Of a stretch of 6,943 nucleotides of DNA, positions 1-6,080 are shown in pieces. Every line of letters starts with the position of its first letter. Positions within the stretch are counted from its first letter, which is position 1. This DNA comes from Oscillospiraceae bacterium. GTDB taxonomy: Bacteria > Bacillota > Clostridia > Oscillospirales > Oscillospiraceae. The notes under the pieces were generated by a model. It did not search any database. It was not told where the DNA came from and worked only from the letters and a program-made list of their open reading frames with translations. Position numbers and translations under genes: made by a program. The stretch covers positions 12,783-19,725 of the forward strand of contig WRMX01000031.1 in the NCBI GenBank assembly GCA_009776905.1, written 5' to 3'.

Positions 1-651
1 GAACGCATTGACATAAACGGGTTCAGCCTGAGCATTACGACGATATATACCTGGATCGCAATGGCAGTGCTCATCATTGCCGCCATTATCATCCGGCTCA
101 CAATCGTGCGAAACTTCAAAGATACCCCGACCGGCGCGCAAAACGTGCTCGAGACCGTCGTTGAGCAGGTCAGGAAATACACAAGCGGGCAAGCGCATGG
201 CACAGGCGAGTTCCTCTGCTCATATATCTTGTCCGTCGGGTCGTTGATGGTGATGAGCGCATTTCTTGAATTATTCAGGCTGCGCCCGCCGACGGCGGAC
301 ATCACGATGACATTCTCATTGGCGTTCCTATCGTTCATCATGATCAACCTATACGGCATAAAGCGGAAAGGCATCGGCGGGCGCATTAAAGCCCTGGCAT
401 CGCCCACCCCCGTCGTCTTTCTTTTTCGCGTAATTTCTGAAATCGCCATTCCCGTTTCCATGGCCTGCCGGTTGTTCGGCAACATGCTGGGCGGGATGAT
501 CGTCATCGACTTGCTATATATGGCTCTCGGAAACGGAGCCGTCGGCATACCTAGCGTCGCGGGGTTGTATTTCAACGTGTTCCACCCATTGATGCAGACG
601 TTTATTTTTGTCACGCTTACGCTGACATTCATCAACGAAGCGATAGAATAG
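1..651 (+). CDS. atpB: ATP synthase F0 subunit a (partial, 5' end outside window)
   Basis: Membrane stator subunit of F0, forming the two ion half-channels against the c-ring. The frame is open from base 1 (residues begin ERIDINGFSL) with no start codon before the edge, so the gene enters from upstream. The internal ATG at 61 lies inside a membrane segment and is not the likely start. 216 residues are visible, several strongly hydrophobic. Family landmarks are RPPTADITMTF (about residues 95-105), the essential stator arginine in CRLFGNM (R157 of the visible part, equivalent to E. coli R210), and the last helix YFNVFHPLMQTFIF with a conserved Gln (Q199, equivalent to Q252). The position matching E. 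coli Glu219 is Met (M166), so that channel-side polar residue is absent. It is the first visible gene of the operon, and a 119-nt gap separates it from atpE. Identification is very secure. Confidence 0.96.
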   Translation, partial: ERIDINGFSLSITTIYTWIAMAVLIIAAIIIRLTIVRNFKDTPTGAQNVLETVVEQVRKYTSGQAHGTGEFLCSYILSVGSLMVMSAFLELFRLRPPTADITMTFSLAFLSFIMINLYGIKRKGIGGRIKALASPTPVVFLFRVISEIAIPVSMACRLFGNMLGGMIVIDLLYMALGNGAVGIPSVAGLYFNVFHPLMQTFIFVTLTLTFINEAIE

Positions 652-730
652 CCGCTCGTTCGAAAATAACGCACGCTACAATCACGCCCGGTGAGGAAGC
701 AAAAAAACGTCTGCTGAACGAATGGGCTTG

Positions 731-754
731 AATAGTAGCTAACACATAACTATT
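731..754 (+). other. Small AT-rich inverted repeat upstream of the atpE ribosome binding site
   Basis: AATAGT (731-736) and ACTATT (749-754) are perfect inverted repeats around a 12-nt loop, ending 2 nt before the atpE Shine-Dalgarno site. The hairpin would be weak (6 bp, mostly A-T). It sits in the 119-nt atpB-atpE gap, the longest in the operon. The equivalent gap in E. coli carries a translation enhancer for the highly expressed c subunit, so a post-transcriptional role is possible, but chance is just as likely. Confidence 0.25.
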
Positions 755-756
755 AC

Positions 757-763
757 AGGAGGG
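757..763 (+). promoter_or_regulatory. Strong ribosome binding site for atpE
   Basis: AGGAGGG lies 7 nt before the atpE ATG at 771. It is the best Shine-Dalgarno match in the window. This fits the need to make about ten or more c subunits per complex from one polycistronic message. Confidence 0.85.
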
Positions 764-770
764 AAAATTC

Positions 771-983
771 ATGGTAGAAATTGCTGCGGCACTGTGCCTA
801 TTATCCTGCGTTGCAGCCGCCTTGGCGATGGGCATCGCCACCAGCAAGGCAGTCGATGCGGTCGCGCGCCAGCCGGAGGCTTCCGGAAAAATCAACGCGA
901 TATTGCTGCTTGGCCTTGCGCTCACGGAGTCTGCTGCGATATACGGCTTCGTCACCGCCCTGATCATGTTATTCACGCGATAA
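771..983 (+). CDS. atpE: ATP synthase F0 subunit c (rotor ring proteolipid)
   Basis: Hairpin proteolipid of 70 residues that forms the rotating c-ring and carries the ion. Two membrane helices (about 3-28 and 42-68) flank the polar loop with the invariant ARQPEA (32-37) that contacts gamma and epsilon. The ion-carrying glutamate is E53 in LALTESAAIY. Helix 1 normally has a GxGxGxGxG packing motif; here the aligned positions are C13, A15, A17, A19 and G21. Against the Na+ site of Ilyobacter tartaricus c (Gln32, Val63, Glu65, Ser66, Thr67, Tyr70), the Glu-Ser pair (E53, S54) and Tyr (Y58) are kept, but Gln is Met (M20) and Thr is Ala (A55). H+ coupling is therefore somewhat more likely than Na+, though unproven. 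Two cysteines in helix 1 (C9, C13) are also uncommon. The start is fixed by the strong upstream AGGAGGG. Confidence 0.96.
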   Translation: MVEIAAALCLLSCVAAALAMGIATSKAVDAVARQPEASGKINAILLLGLALTESAAIYGFVTALIMLFTR

Positions 984-1006
984 CAGCGAAAGGAATGATC
1001 TGAGTT

Positions 1007-1483
1007 ATGGATCTGCATCCTGTCGATATTCTAATTGCCTTGATAAACATCATCGTTTTGTTTATCCTCCTCAGGCTTATTCTATGGAAACCCGTGAATC
1101 GCTATTTGTCCGCTCGTTCCGAACGTGTCAGCTCGGAGCTGGCGAATGTTGACAAAATCCGCGATGAAGCGACGTCGCTCCGGTCCGAATATGAAAACAA
1201 GCTCGAAGACGCCGAGACTCGGAGTCTCGACATCATGCGCTCGAGCCAGGCCAAGGCCTCTGAGGATGCGGCTGAAATCCTGAAAGACGCGCGTGACAAA
1301 TCCGAAATAATGCTCCGCGAAGCTCGCGAGCGCATTGCAGAGGAAAAAGAGCGGGCCATCGTTAATTCGCGGCACGAAGTCGCGCAGCTCGCGACCGATC
1401 TCGCTGCCCGCATATTAAAACGAGAGGTCTCGGAAAGCGACACAAAGAATATTGTCGAAGAGTTTTTCCTTGAAACGAGGTAG
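1007..1483 (+). CDS. atpF: ATP synthase F0 subunit b (peripheral stalk)
   Basis: Peripheral stalk subunit of 158 residues, normal for bacterial b. An N-terminal membrane helix (about 6-29) runs into the typical LWKPVNRYL segment. A long, highly charged region (about 40-145), rich in Glu, Arg and Ala, then forms the right-handed coiled coil that would reach up to F1. The C-terminus (LATDLAARILKREVSESD) matches the usual end of b and carries no extra domain, so this is not a b-delta fusion of the mycobacterial kind. The gene lies 23 nt after atpE. Upstream, GAAAGGA followed by TGATC (988-1000) resembles an imperfect extended Shine-Dalgarno site. Its stop is 3 nt before the fused delta/alpha gene, exactly where atpH would normally begin. 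Confidence 0.95.
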   Translation: MDLHPVDILIALINIIVLFILLRLILWKPVNRYLSARSERVSSELANVDKIRDEATSLRSEYENKLEDAETRSLDIMRSSQAKASEDAAEILKDARDKSEIMLREARERIAEEKERAIVNSRHEVAQLATDLAARILKREVSESDTKNIVEEFFLETR

Positions 1484-1486
1484 TAT

Positions 1487-1696
1487 ATGGAACGTCCGAT
1501 CCTGATTGTCGCGTCTGCTCAGGATGAAAGCCTGGTTGCCTCGATCCGCACGGGCTTTGAGCGCAAGTTCAATACGGTTCTGGATTTCGACATTGTTGAA
1601 GACGACAAAATCGCGGGAGGATTCATTGCGATCGTCGACGGCAATGTTTATGACGCCAGCTTTTCTTCAAGGCTCAAAGAGATAGGAAAGCGTATC
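1487..1696 (+). other. Region encoding the delta (OSCP) C-terminal domain within the alpha gene
   Basis: Codons 1-70 of the fused gene align by eye, without gaps, to the last ~70 residues of E. coli-type delta. The shared pattern is a buried strand, an amphipathic helix with FERKF in place of the family's MEKRL, the GG pair at 44-45, and D56-x-S58 followed by RLKEI. In ordinary enzymes this domain is the part of delta that binds the C-terminal end of b, while the missing N-terminal domain grips the alpha N-termini. The fusion would thus tether the b-binding half directly to alpha. Assignment is from motif and position, not from a profile search. Confidence 0.85.
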
Positions 1697-3238
1697 ACCG
1701 AAATCCCCGGCGGCGAGCCTGAACAGGAGTCTATTTCTTCCGCAATCGATGGAATATTGAAACGGCGCTCTGATATTGCCGATGTCGGCCCGCTCGTCTA
1801 CGAATATGGCATCGTGGAGAGCTACAGCGACGACATCGTGCACGTGGGAGGCCTTCCGAGCTGCCATTATGCGGAATTGCTGACTTTTGACGGAGGCGCC
1901 ACGGGGCTCGCGCTCGATCTTCACCTCGGCGGAGTCAGCGCCGCACTCCTCGGTGGTTCCGTTTCAACGTCCAGCTTGGTGCATACTACCGGCAAGATAG
2001 TCGAAGTCTGCGTGGGCGAGGAGCTTTTAGGCCGCGTCGTGGACCCGCTTGGCAACCCTCTCGACGGCCGCGAGCTCAACGTCCGCCGGTTTCGCCCGAT
2101 CGAGTCGCCCGCCCCTACGATCATGCAGCGGTCGGCTGTAGATACGCCCCTTGAAACGGGGATACTGGCCATCGACAGCATGATTCCGATCGGCCGCGGC
2201 CAACGCGAGCTCATTATCGGCGACAGACAGACCGGCAAGACTTCCATTGGCCTAGCCGCGATTATGAACCAACGCGGCAAGGATGTCGTTTGCGTGTATT
2301 GCGCCATTGGCCAAAAAGCGTCGACCATTTCCGGCATCGTCCATACGCTCGAAAAGGCAGGAGCTCTTGATTATACCGTTGTGGTCACTGCTTTCAGCAG
2401 CGACACCGCCGCGATGCAATATATCGCCCCGTATGCCGCATGCGCCATCGCGGAGGAGTTTATGTACAACGGGCGCGATGCTCTTGTCGTTTATGACGAT
2501 TTGTCAAAACATGCTGTCGCCTACCGGGCAATGTCCTTGCTGCTGCGCCGCCCGTCAGGGCGCGAAGCGTACCCCGGCGATGTTTTTTATCTCCACAGCC
2601 GCTTACTTGAACGCGCGGCAAGGCTGTCCCCGGAGATGGGCGGCGGTTCCATGACCGCGCTGCCGATAGTCGAGACTCTAGCAAGCGACATTTCTGCATA
2701 TATCCCGACGAATGTCATTTCCATCACCGATGGCCAGATATATTTGGAAACTGAGATGTTTTTTGCCGGACAGCGGCCTGCAGTCAATGTCGGCCTGTCC
2801 GTTTCGCGCGTCGGCCGCGCCGCGCAGCACCGCGCGATGCGCGATGTCTCCGGCTCGCTCCGGCTCGAAGTCGCGCAATACCGCGACATGGCTGTGTTCG
2901 CGCAGTTCGGCGCGGACATCGACAACGCGACGGCCGCGCTATTGAAACGCGGCGAGCGGCTGATGCAGCTCCTCATCCAACCCACAGAACGCAATTACAA
3001 GCTCTCCGAACAGGTCGTCCTGCTCTTGGCCGCTTCTGAAGGCGTGTTTAGTGGCTTCGGCTCGCACGAAGTGACATCAGTGCTGTCGCGCCTCATCGAT
3101 TTTCTGTCGCTGCATGCGGCGGGCGTGATACGCAGCATCGATACGACGGGCAAATTGACCGACAGCGATAGGTCTGACTTTTCACGCCTGTTCGCGCAAT
3201 TTGTTTCTGAAAGCGGTGATCAGAATGGCGGGGACTAA
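1487..3238 (+). CDS. atpA: Fused delta C-terminal domain / ATP synthase F1 subunit alpha
   Basis: A single 583-residue chain; alpha is usually about 500-510. Residues 1 to ~70 match the delta/OSCP C-terminal domain: a strand (ILIVAS), a helix (ESLVASIRTGFERKF), then DIVEDDKIAGGFIAIVDG and YDASFSSRLKEI, which parallel the family's IGGIVIRIGD and IDGSVRGRLE. A short Gly/Pro/Glu linker (about 71-80) leads into a full alpha subunit: N-terminal helix ESISSAIDGILKRR (81-94), beta-barrel, P-loop GDRQTGKT (245-252), DDLSK (337-341), PAVNVGLSVSRVG with the arginine finger R441, and a C-terminal helical domain. It is the regulatory, noncatalytic nucleotide-binding subunit of F1. There is no in-frame ATG between codon 1 and codon 213, so separate initiation of a free alpha is unlikely. 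GAGGT (1477-1481) sits 5 nt before the ATG. The delta N-terminal domain is missing. Symbol given for the alpha part. Confidence 0.94.
   Translation: MERPILIVASAQDESLVASIRTGFERKFNTVLDFDIVEDDKIAGGFIAIVDGNVYDASFSSRLKEIGKRITEIPGGEPEQESISSAIDGILKRRSDIADVGPLVYEYGIVESYSDDIVHVGGLPSCHYAELLTFDGGATGLALDLHLGGVSAALLGGSVSTSSLVHTTGKIVEVCVGEELLGRVVDPLGNPLDGRELNVRRFRPIESPAPTIMQRSAVDTPLETGILAIDSMIPIGRGQRELIIGDRQTGKTSIGLAAIMNQRGKDVVCVYCAIGQKASTISGIVHTLEKAGALDYTVVVTAFSSDTAAMQYIAPYAACAIAEEFMYNGRDALVVYDDLSKHAVAYRAMSLLLRRPSGREAYPGDVFYLHSRLLERAARLSPEMGGGSMTALPIVETLASDISAYIPTNVISITDGQIYLETEMFFAGQRPAVNVGLSVSRVGRAAQHRAMRDVSGSLRLEVAQYRDMAVFAQFGADIDNATAALLKRGERLMQLLIQPTERNYKLSEQVVLLLAASEGVFSGFGSHEVTSVLSRLIDFLSLHAAGVIRSIDTTGKLTDSDRSDFSRLFAQFVSESGDQNGGD
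3215..3221 (+). promoter_or_regulatory. Ribosome binding site fixing the atpG start at 3225
   Basis: GGTGATC is a perfect complement to the inner part of the 16S rRNA 3' end (AGGAGGTGATC). If the site is aligned on that sequence, the spacing from the end of the GGAGG-equivalent to the ATG at 3225 is 8 nt. It lies inside the end of the alpha coding region and supports ATG 3225 over the in-frame TTG at 3201 or GTG at 3216. Confidence 0.7.
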
Positions 3239-4091
3239 CGAAATCAGGCGCCATATCGCTGCCGTTGAGCAGACTAAAAAAATAACCGGCGCAATGGAGA
3301 TGGTCTCTTCAAACAGGATGCGGCAGGTCATGGGGCATATCGAGCAAAACCGCGAATACTTCACGGGTATCCGCAGGACCATGCGCGAGCTGCTGCTGAC
3401 GTCGCAGAATGTCTCTCATCCATATCTCGAAGGCCGTCCGCGCCACCACTGTACTTTTGTCGTCATATCGGGCGACAAAGGCCTTTGCGGTTCACATAAT
3501 TCCGTTGTATTGAATTATTCGATGGGACGCATTAATGAGACTCCCGGCGCTTCATTGATTACGATGGGGCAAACCGCTGAGGAGTTTTTCCATGCGCGTG
3601 GGCGGACGCCGGACATCAGCTATCTGGGCATCGTGCAAGACCCGACATTGGCAAAAGCGCGCGAGGTCGCCGAAGAAATGACCTATATGTTTGAACATGC
3701 GCTCACCGATGACCTGCGCATCATATACACATCGTTTTACGGACGTGCGAGAGGTTCCCCCGTCGAGTTCAGACTCTTGCCTGTCAGGCTGCATGATTAC
3801 GACGATGTCACGGATGCCGAATCCCTGCAGGAGATAATGTACCATCCGTCCGCGCAGGCCGTCTTGGACCTGTTGATCCCGCAGTACGTAATTGGCCTGG
3901 TATTCGGAGTTATGGTGCAGGCATATGCCAGCGAGCATTTTGCGCGCATGAACGCGATGCATTCGGCGACGACAAACGCGCAAGAGATGCTCGATAGGTT
4001 GCGCACGCAATATAACCTCGCCCGCCAGAGCGCGATCACGAACGAGCTCGCGGAAATCACGGGAGCTGCGGAAGTCTTGAGAGGGCACTGA
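3225..4091 (+). CDS. atpG: ATP synthase F1 subunit gamma (central rotor shaft)
   Basis: Central stalk subunit of 288 residues whose two long terminal helices turn inside the alpha3beta3 head. The N-terminus MAGTNEIRRHIAAVEQTKKI, followed by TGAMEMVSSNRM, is the canonical gamma start and fixes the ATG at 3225 rather than the upstream in-frame TTG at 3201. A Rossmann-like middle domain includes VISGDKGLCGSHN (family SDRGLCGGFN). The C-terminal helix ends ARQSAITNELAEITGAAEVL, the conserved gamma signature region. The gene overlaps the last 14 nt of the delta/alpha gene in another frame, suggesting translational coupling, and is followed by a 95-nt gap before beta. Length and all landmarks are normal; no truncation or frameshift is seen. 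Confidence 0.96.
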   Translation: MAGTNEIRRHIAAVEQTKKITGAMEMVSSNRMRQVMGHIEQNREYFTGIRRTMRELLLTSQNVSHPYLEGRPRHHCTFVVISGDKGLCGSHNSVVLNYSMGRINETPGASLITMGQTAEEFFHARGRTPDISYLGIVQDPTLAKAREVAEEMTYMFEHALTDDLRIIYTSFYGRARGSPVEFRLLPVRLHDYDDVTDAESLQEIMYHPSAQAVLDLLIPQYVIGLVFGVMVQAYASEHFARMNAMHSATTNAQEMLDRLRTQYNLARQSAITNELAEITGAAEVLRGH

Positions 4092-4186
4092 CGGGAGGGC
4101 TTCTCCCCTCAACCAAGCCATATTCTATCTGCAGTCAGGCCGTCACGATGGATTATTAGGCGGAGCCTCATCTAAGGAGATTATAC
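4092..4186 (+). other. 95-nt gamma-beta intergenic region with alternative short hairpins
   Basis: GGGAG (4093-4097) pairs with CTCCC (4103-4107) around a 5-nt loop directly after the atpG stop. An overlapping, mutually exclusive pair is GGCTT (4098-4102) with AAGCC (4115-4119). A third small stem is AGGC/GCCT at 4158-4168. None is followed by a run of T, so these do not look like an intrinsic terminator. They may be processing or mRNA-stability elements, or chance. Confidence 0.3.
4174..4180 (+). promoter_or_regulatory. Ribosome binding site for atpD
   Basis: AAGGAGA lies 6 nt before the ATG at 4187. It is a strong site that allows independent initiation of beta after the 95-nt gap. Confidence 0.8.
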
Positions 4187-5575
4187 ATGGATAACAGCAA
4201 CATAGGCGAACTTATAAAAATCAGCGGACCCGTCATGGACGTCCGCTTTGATAAAAGCGCTGAAGTCCCGCGCCTCCACGATCTGCTCGTCAGCGCGGAC
4301 GGCAGATATATGGAGGTTGCGGCGAATATCGAGCCGGGCATCGTCCGATGCATCGCGCTGGATTCGACGGACGGATTATGCTGCGGCACGGAAGTCACAT
4401 CCACGGGTCACGGCATACAAGTACCCGTCGGCGCCAGCGTCCTTGGCCGCGTCGTGGACGTCCTCGGGCGGCCGATCGACAACGGCCCGCCGATAGAGTC
4501 CGATATCATTTGGGACATCCACAGGCCGCCCCCGAGCTTCACGGACCTCACCCCTGTCACCGAATTCTTCGAAACGGGCATCAAGGTCATCGATTTGCTC
4601 ACTCCATATTCAAAAGGCGGCAAAATCGGCCTTTTCGGAGGCGCGGGCGTCGGAAAAACGACCTTGATCATGGAGCTTATATATAATATCGCGACGGTCC
4701 ATGGCGGCTATTCCGTCTTTGCAGGCGTTGGCGAGCGCAGCCGCGAAGGGTCGGAACTGATCCACGACATGAAAACCTCCGGAGCGATAGACAAGACAGC
4801 CCTCGCATTCGGGCAGATGAACGAGCCGCCCGGCTCGCGAATGAGGGTCGGCCTGACGGGATTGACGATGGCCGAGTATTTCCGCGACGGGATGAACCGC
4901 GATGTGCTGCTCTTTATTGACAACATCTACAGATATGTCCAGGCCGGCAACGAAGTTTCGGCGCTCCTTGGCCGCATGCCTTCCGCTGTCGGATATCAGC
5001 CGACTCTCGCCGGCGAGCTTGGGGCGCTGCAAGAGCGCATCGTTTCGACAGTCAACGGCTCGATCACCTCCGTGCAAGCTATATATGTCCCTGCAGACGA
5101 TCTGACGGACCCCGCTCCCGCGACGATTTTCACCCATCTCGACGCAACGACGGTGTTGTCGCGCAGCGTCGCGGAGATCGGCGTATACCCCGCAGTATCG
5201 CCATTGGAGTCATATTCACGCATCCTTGAGCCCGCCATCGTCGGCAAAGACCATTACGACACGGCGCAGGGCGTCACGTCATGCCTCAACAGATATCGCG
5301 AGCTTCGTGACATCATCGCGATACTCGGAATGGACGAGCTCAGCGAGGAAGACCGAAAATCCGTCTACCGCGCGCGTAAAATCCAGCAGTTCTTGTCTCA
5401 GCCGTTTTCGGTGGCAGAGGCTTTCACGGGCATGCAAGGCAGGTTCGTGAAGCTGCAGGACACGATACGTTCTTTTGCAGCCATTCTGGGCGGCGATACC
5501 GACGACATTCCGGAAGCTGCGTTCTTTATGGTCGGCGACATCGACGAGGTATATGAAAAAGCGAAGACTTTGTAG
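4187..5575 (+). CDS. atpD: ATP synthase F1 subunit beta (catalytic)
   Basis: Catalytic subunit of F1 that makes or hydrolyses ATP. 462 residues, the normal length. An N-terminal barrel (ISGPVMDVRF) leads to the P-loop GGAGVGKT (151-158, K157), GERSREG with the catalytic glutamate E183 and R184, Walker B LLFIDN (D245), and VSALLGRMPSAVGYQPTLA (257-275). VPADDLTDPAPATIF and Y334, the adenine-contacting tyrosine, follow. The DELSEED lever (383-389) that pushes gamma is intact. The usual PAVDPLDSTS signature reads PAVSPLESYS (335-344), with Ser338 in place of Asp. Smaller departures are Thr for Val after the P-loop (T159), DNIYRYVQAGNE for DNIFRFTQAGSE, and GSE for GND after the catalytic loop. 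A strong AAGGAGA precedes the ATG. It appears active, though sequence-divergent. Confidence 0.97.
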   Translation: MDNSNIGELIKISGPVMDVRFDKSAEVPRLHDLLVSADGRYMEVAANIEPGIVRCIALDSTDGLCCGTEVTSTGHGIQVPVGASVLGRVVDVLGRPIDNGPPIESDIIWDIHRPPPSFTDLTPVTEFFETGIKVIDLLTPYSKGGKIGLFGGAGVGKTTLIMELIYNIATVHGGYSVFAGVGERSREGSELIHDMKTSGAIDKTALAFGQMNEPPGSRMRVGLTGLTMAEYFRDGMNRDVLLFIDNIYRYVQAGNEVSALLGRMPSAVGYQPTLAGELGALQERIVSTVNGSITSVQAIYVPADDLTDPAPATIFTHLDATTVLSRSVAEIGVYPAVSPLESYSRILEPAIVGKDHYDTAQGVTSCLNRYRELRDIIAILGMDELSEEDRKSVYRARKIQQFLSQPFSVAEAFTGMQGRFVKLQDTIRSFAAILGGDTDDIPEAAFFMVGDIDEVYEKAKTL

Positions 5576-5596
5576 AAGTAGAAAAGGACGACTGTA

Positions 5597-6007
5597 ATGG
5601 CAAAGCTGTTCAATTTAAAAATACTGACGCCGGAACGCGAATTCTTCGACGGCGACGTCGAAGCAGTCACGTTAAACGCTCCGGACGGCAGCGTCACGAT
5701 CCTCGCCGACCACACGCCGTTCATTATGCCGGTGGACGTCGGCGTCATCAAAACCAAAATTGACGGCGCATGGTCGCAAGCCGTGAACTCCGAGGGGTTT
5801 ATGGAAGTCCACCACCAAGGCGTCATCGTTTTTGTCCAGACGTGCGAGCGGCCGGACGAAATCGACGTGCGGCGCGCCGAAGAAGCGCTGCGCCGTGCCG
5901 AAGAAAAGCTGCGCCAAAAGCAGAGCATGAACGAATACAAGCAGTCGAAGCTCGACCTCTCCCGCGCGATGGCACGGCTGAGAATCACAAAAACCCCGGG
6001 AGAATGA
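5597..6007 (+). CDS. atpC: ATP synthase F1 subunit epsilon
   Basis: Central stalk subunit of 136 residues that links gamma to the c-ring and can inhibit ATP hydrolysis. The N-terminal beta-sandwich (about 4-85) begins LFNLKILTPEREFFDGDVEA and has the ADHTPFIMPVDVGV segment (family GHAPLV...IGVL) and GFMEVHHQGVIVF. The C-terminal part (about 90-130) is a two-helix hairpin rich in Glu, Arg and Ala (EIDVRRAEEALRRAEEKL and LDLSRAMARLRI), the movable inhibitory domain in known epsilon subunits. It is full length, so hydrolysis control by this domain is possible. The gene starts 21 nt after atpD, with AAAAGGA (5582-5588) 8 nt before the ATG. It is the last atp gene; no intrinsic terminator follows. 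Confidence 0.95.
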   Translation: MAKLFNLKILTPEREFFDGDVEAVTLNAPDGSVTILADHTPFIMPVDVGVIKTKIDGAWSQAVNSEGFMEVHHQGVIVFVQTCERPDEIDVRRAEEALRRAEEKLRQKQSMNEYKQSKLDLSRAMARLRITKTPGE

Positions 6008-6009
6008 TA

Positions 6010-6054
6010 TTGACAGTTTGTTTGCAGTCAACGTTGCTATCCGATAAACATAAT
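6010..6054 (+). promoter_or_regulatory. Candidate promoter/operator for the toxin-antitoxin pair
   Basis: A perfect -35-like TTGACA (6010-6015) starts 2 nt after the atpC stop. No good -10 lies at 17 nt: TGCTAT (6035-6040) is a poor match at 19 nt, and CATAAT (6049-6054, 5 of 6) is too far from it. TTGAC (6010-6014) and GTCAA (6027-6031) form an inverted repeat with a 12-nt spacer overlapping the -35, a possible operator. No terminator separates it from atpC, so readthrough from the atp operon is also possible. Confidence 0.3.
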
Positions 6055-6080
6055 ATCTGTGTGCAGGAAGGGCAAAGAGC

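Noticed and set aside
651..734. Open frame in the atpB-atpE gap ending in KKRLLNEWA
   Set aside because: It has no ATG start or ribosome site and overlaps the end of atpB out of frame; about 27 codons can be open by chance. A decayed gene remnant cannot be excluded.
728..756. Possible promoter TTGAAT-17-TATTAC before atpE
   Set aside because: Transcription would begin inside or after the atpE ribosome site (757-763), giving a message that could not be translated normally; both boxes match only 4 of 6.
1725..1759. Internal start for a free alpha subunit in the fused gene
   Set aside because: AGGAG (1725-1729) is followed 3 nt later by only an ATT codon, and the first in-frame TTG is 27 nt away. 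There is no ATG before codon 213.
3201..3224. Upstream TTG start for atpG (adds eight residues)
   Set aside because: Gamma subunits begin at MAGxxEIR, and a GGTGATC ribosome site is correctly placed for ATG 3225.
3552..4121. Minus-strand open frame of 189 codons opposite atpG
   Set aside because: It lies fully antisense to a gene with strong family matches, has no recognisable domain, and long antisense frames are expected in GC-rich coding DNA.
4610..5137. Minus-strand open frame of 175 codons opposite atpD
   Set aside because: Antisense to the most conserved part of beta; composition is typical of shadow translation.
5398..5988. Minus-strand open frame of 196 codons opposite atpD/atpC
   Set aside because: Ser/Arg-rich shadow translation spanning two well-supported genes and their gap; no domain seen.
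6008..6080. Intrinsic terminator after atpC
   Set aside because: No GC-rich stem followed by a T-run is present; the only inverted repeat has 5-bp arms with a 12-nt spacer.
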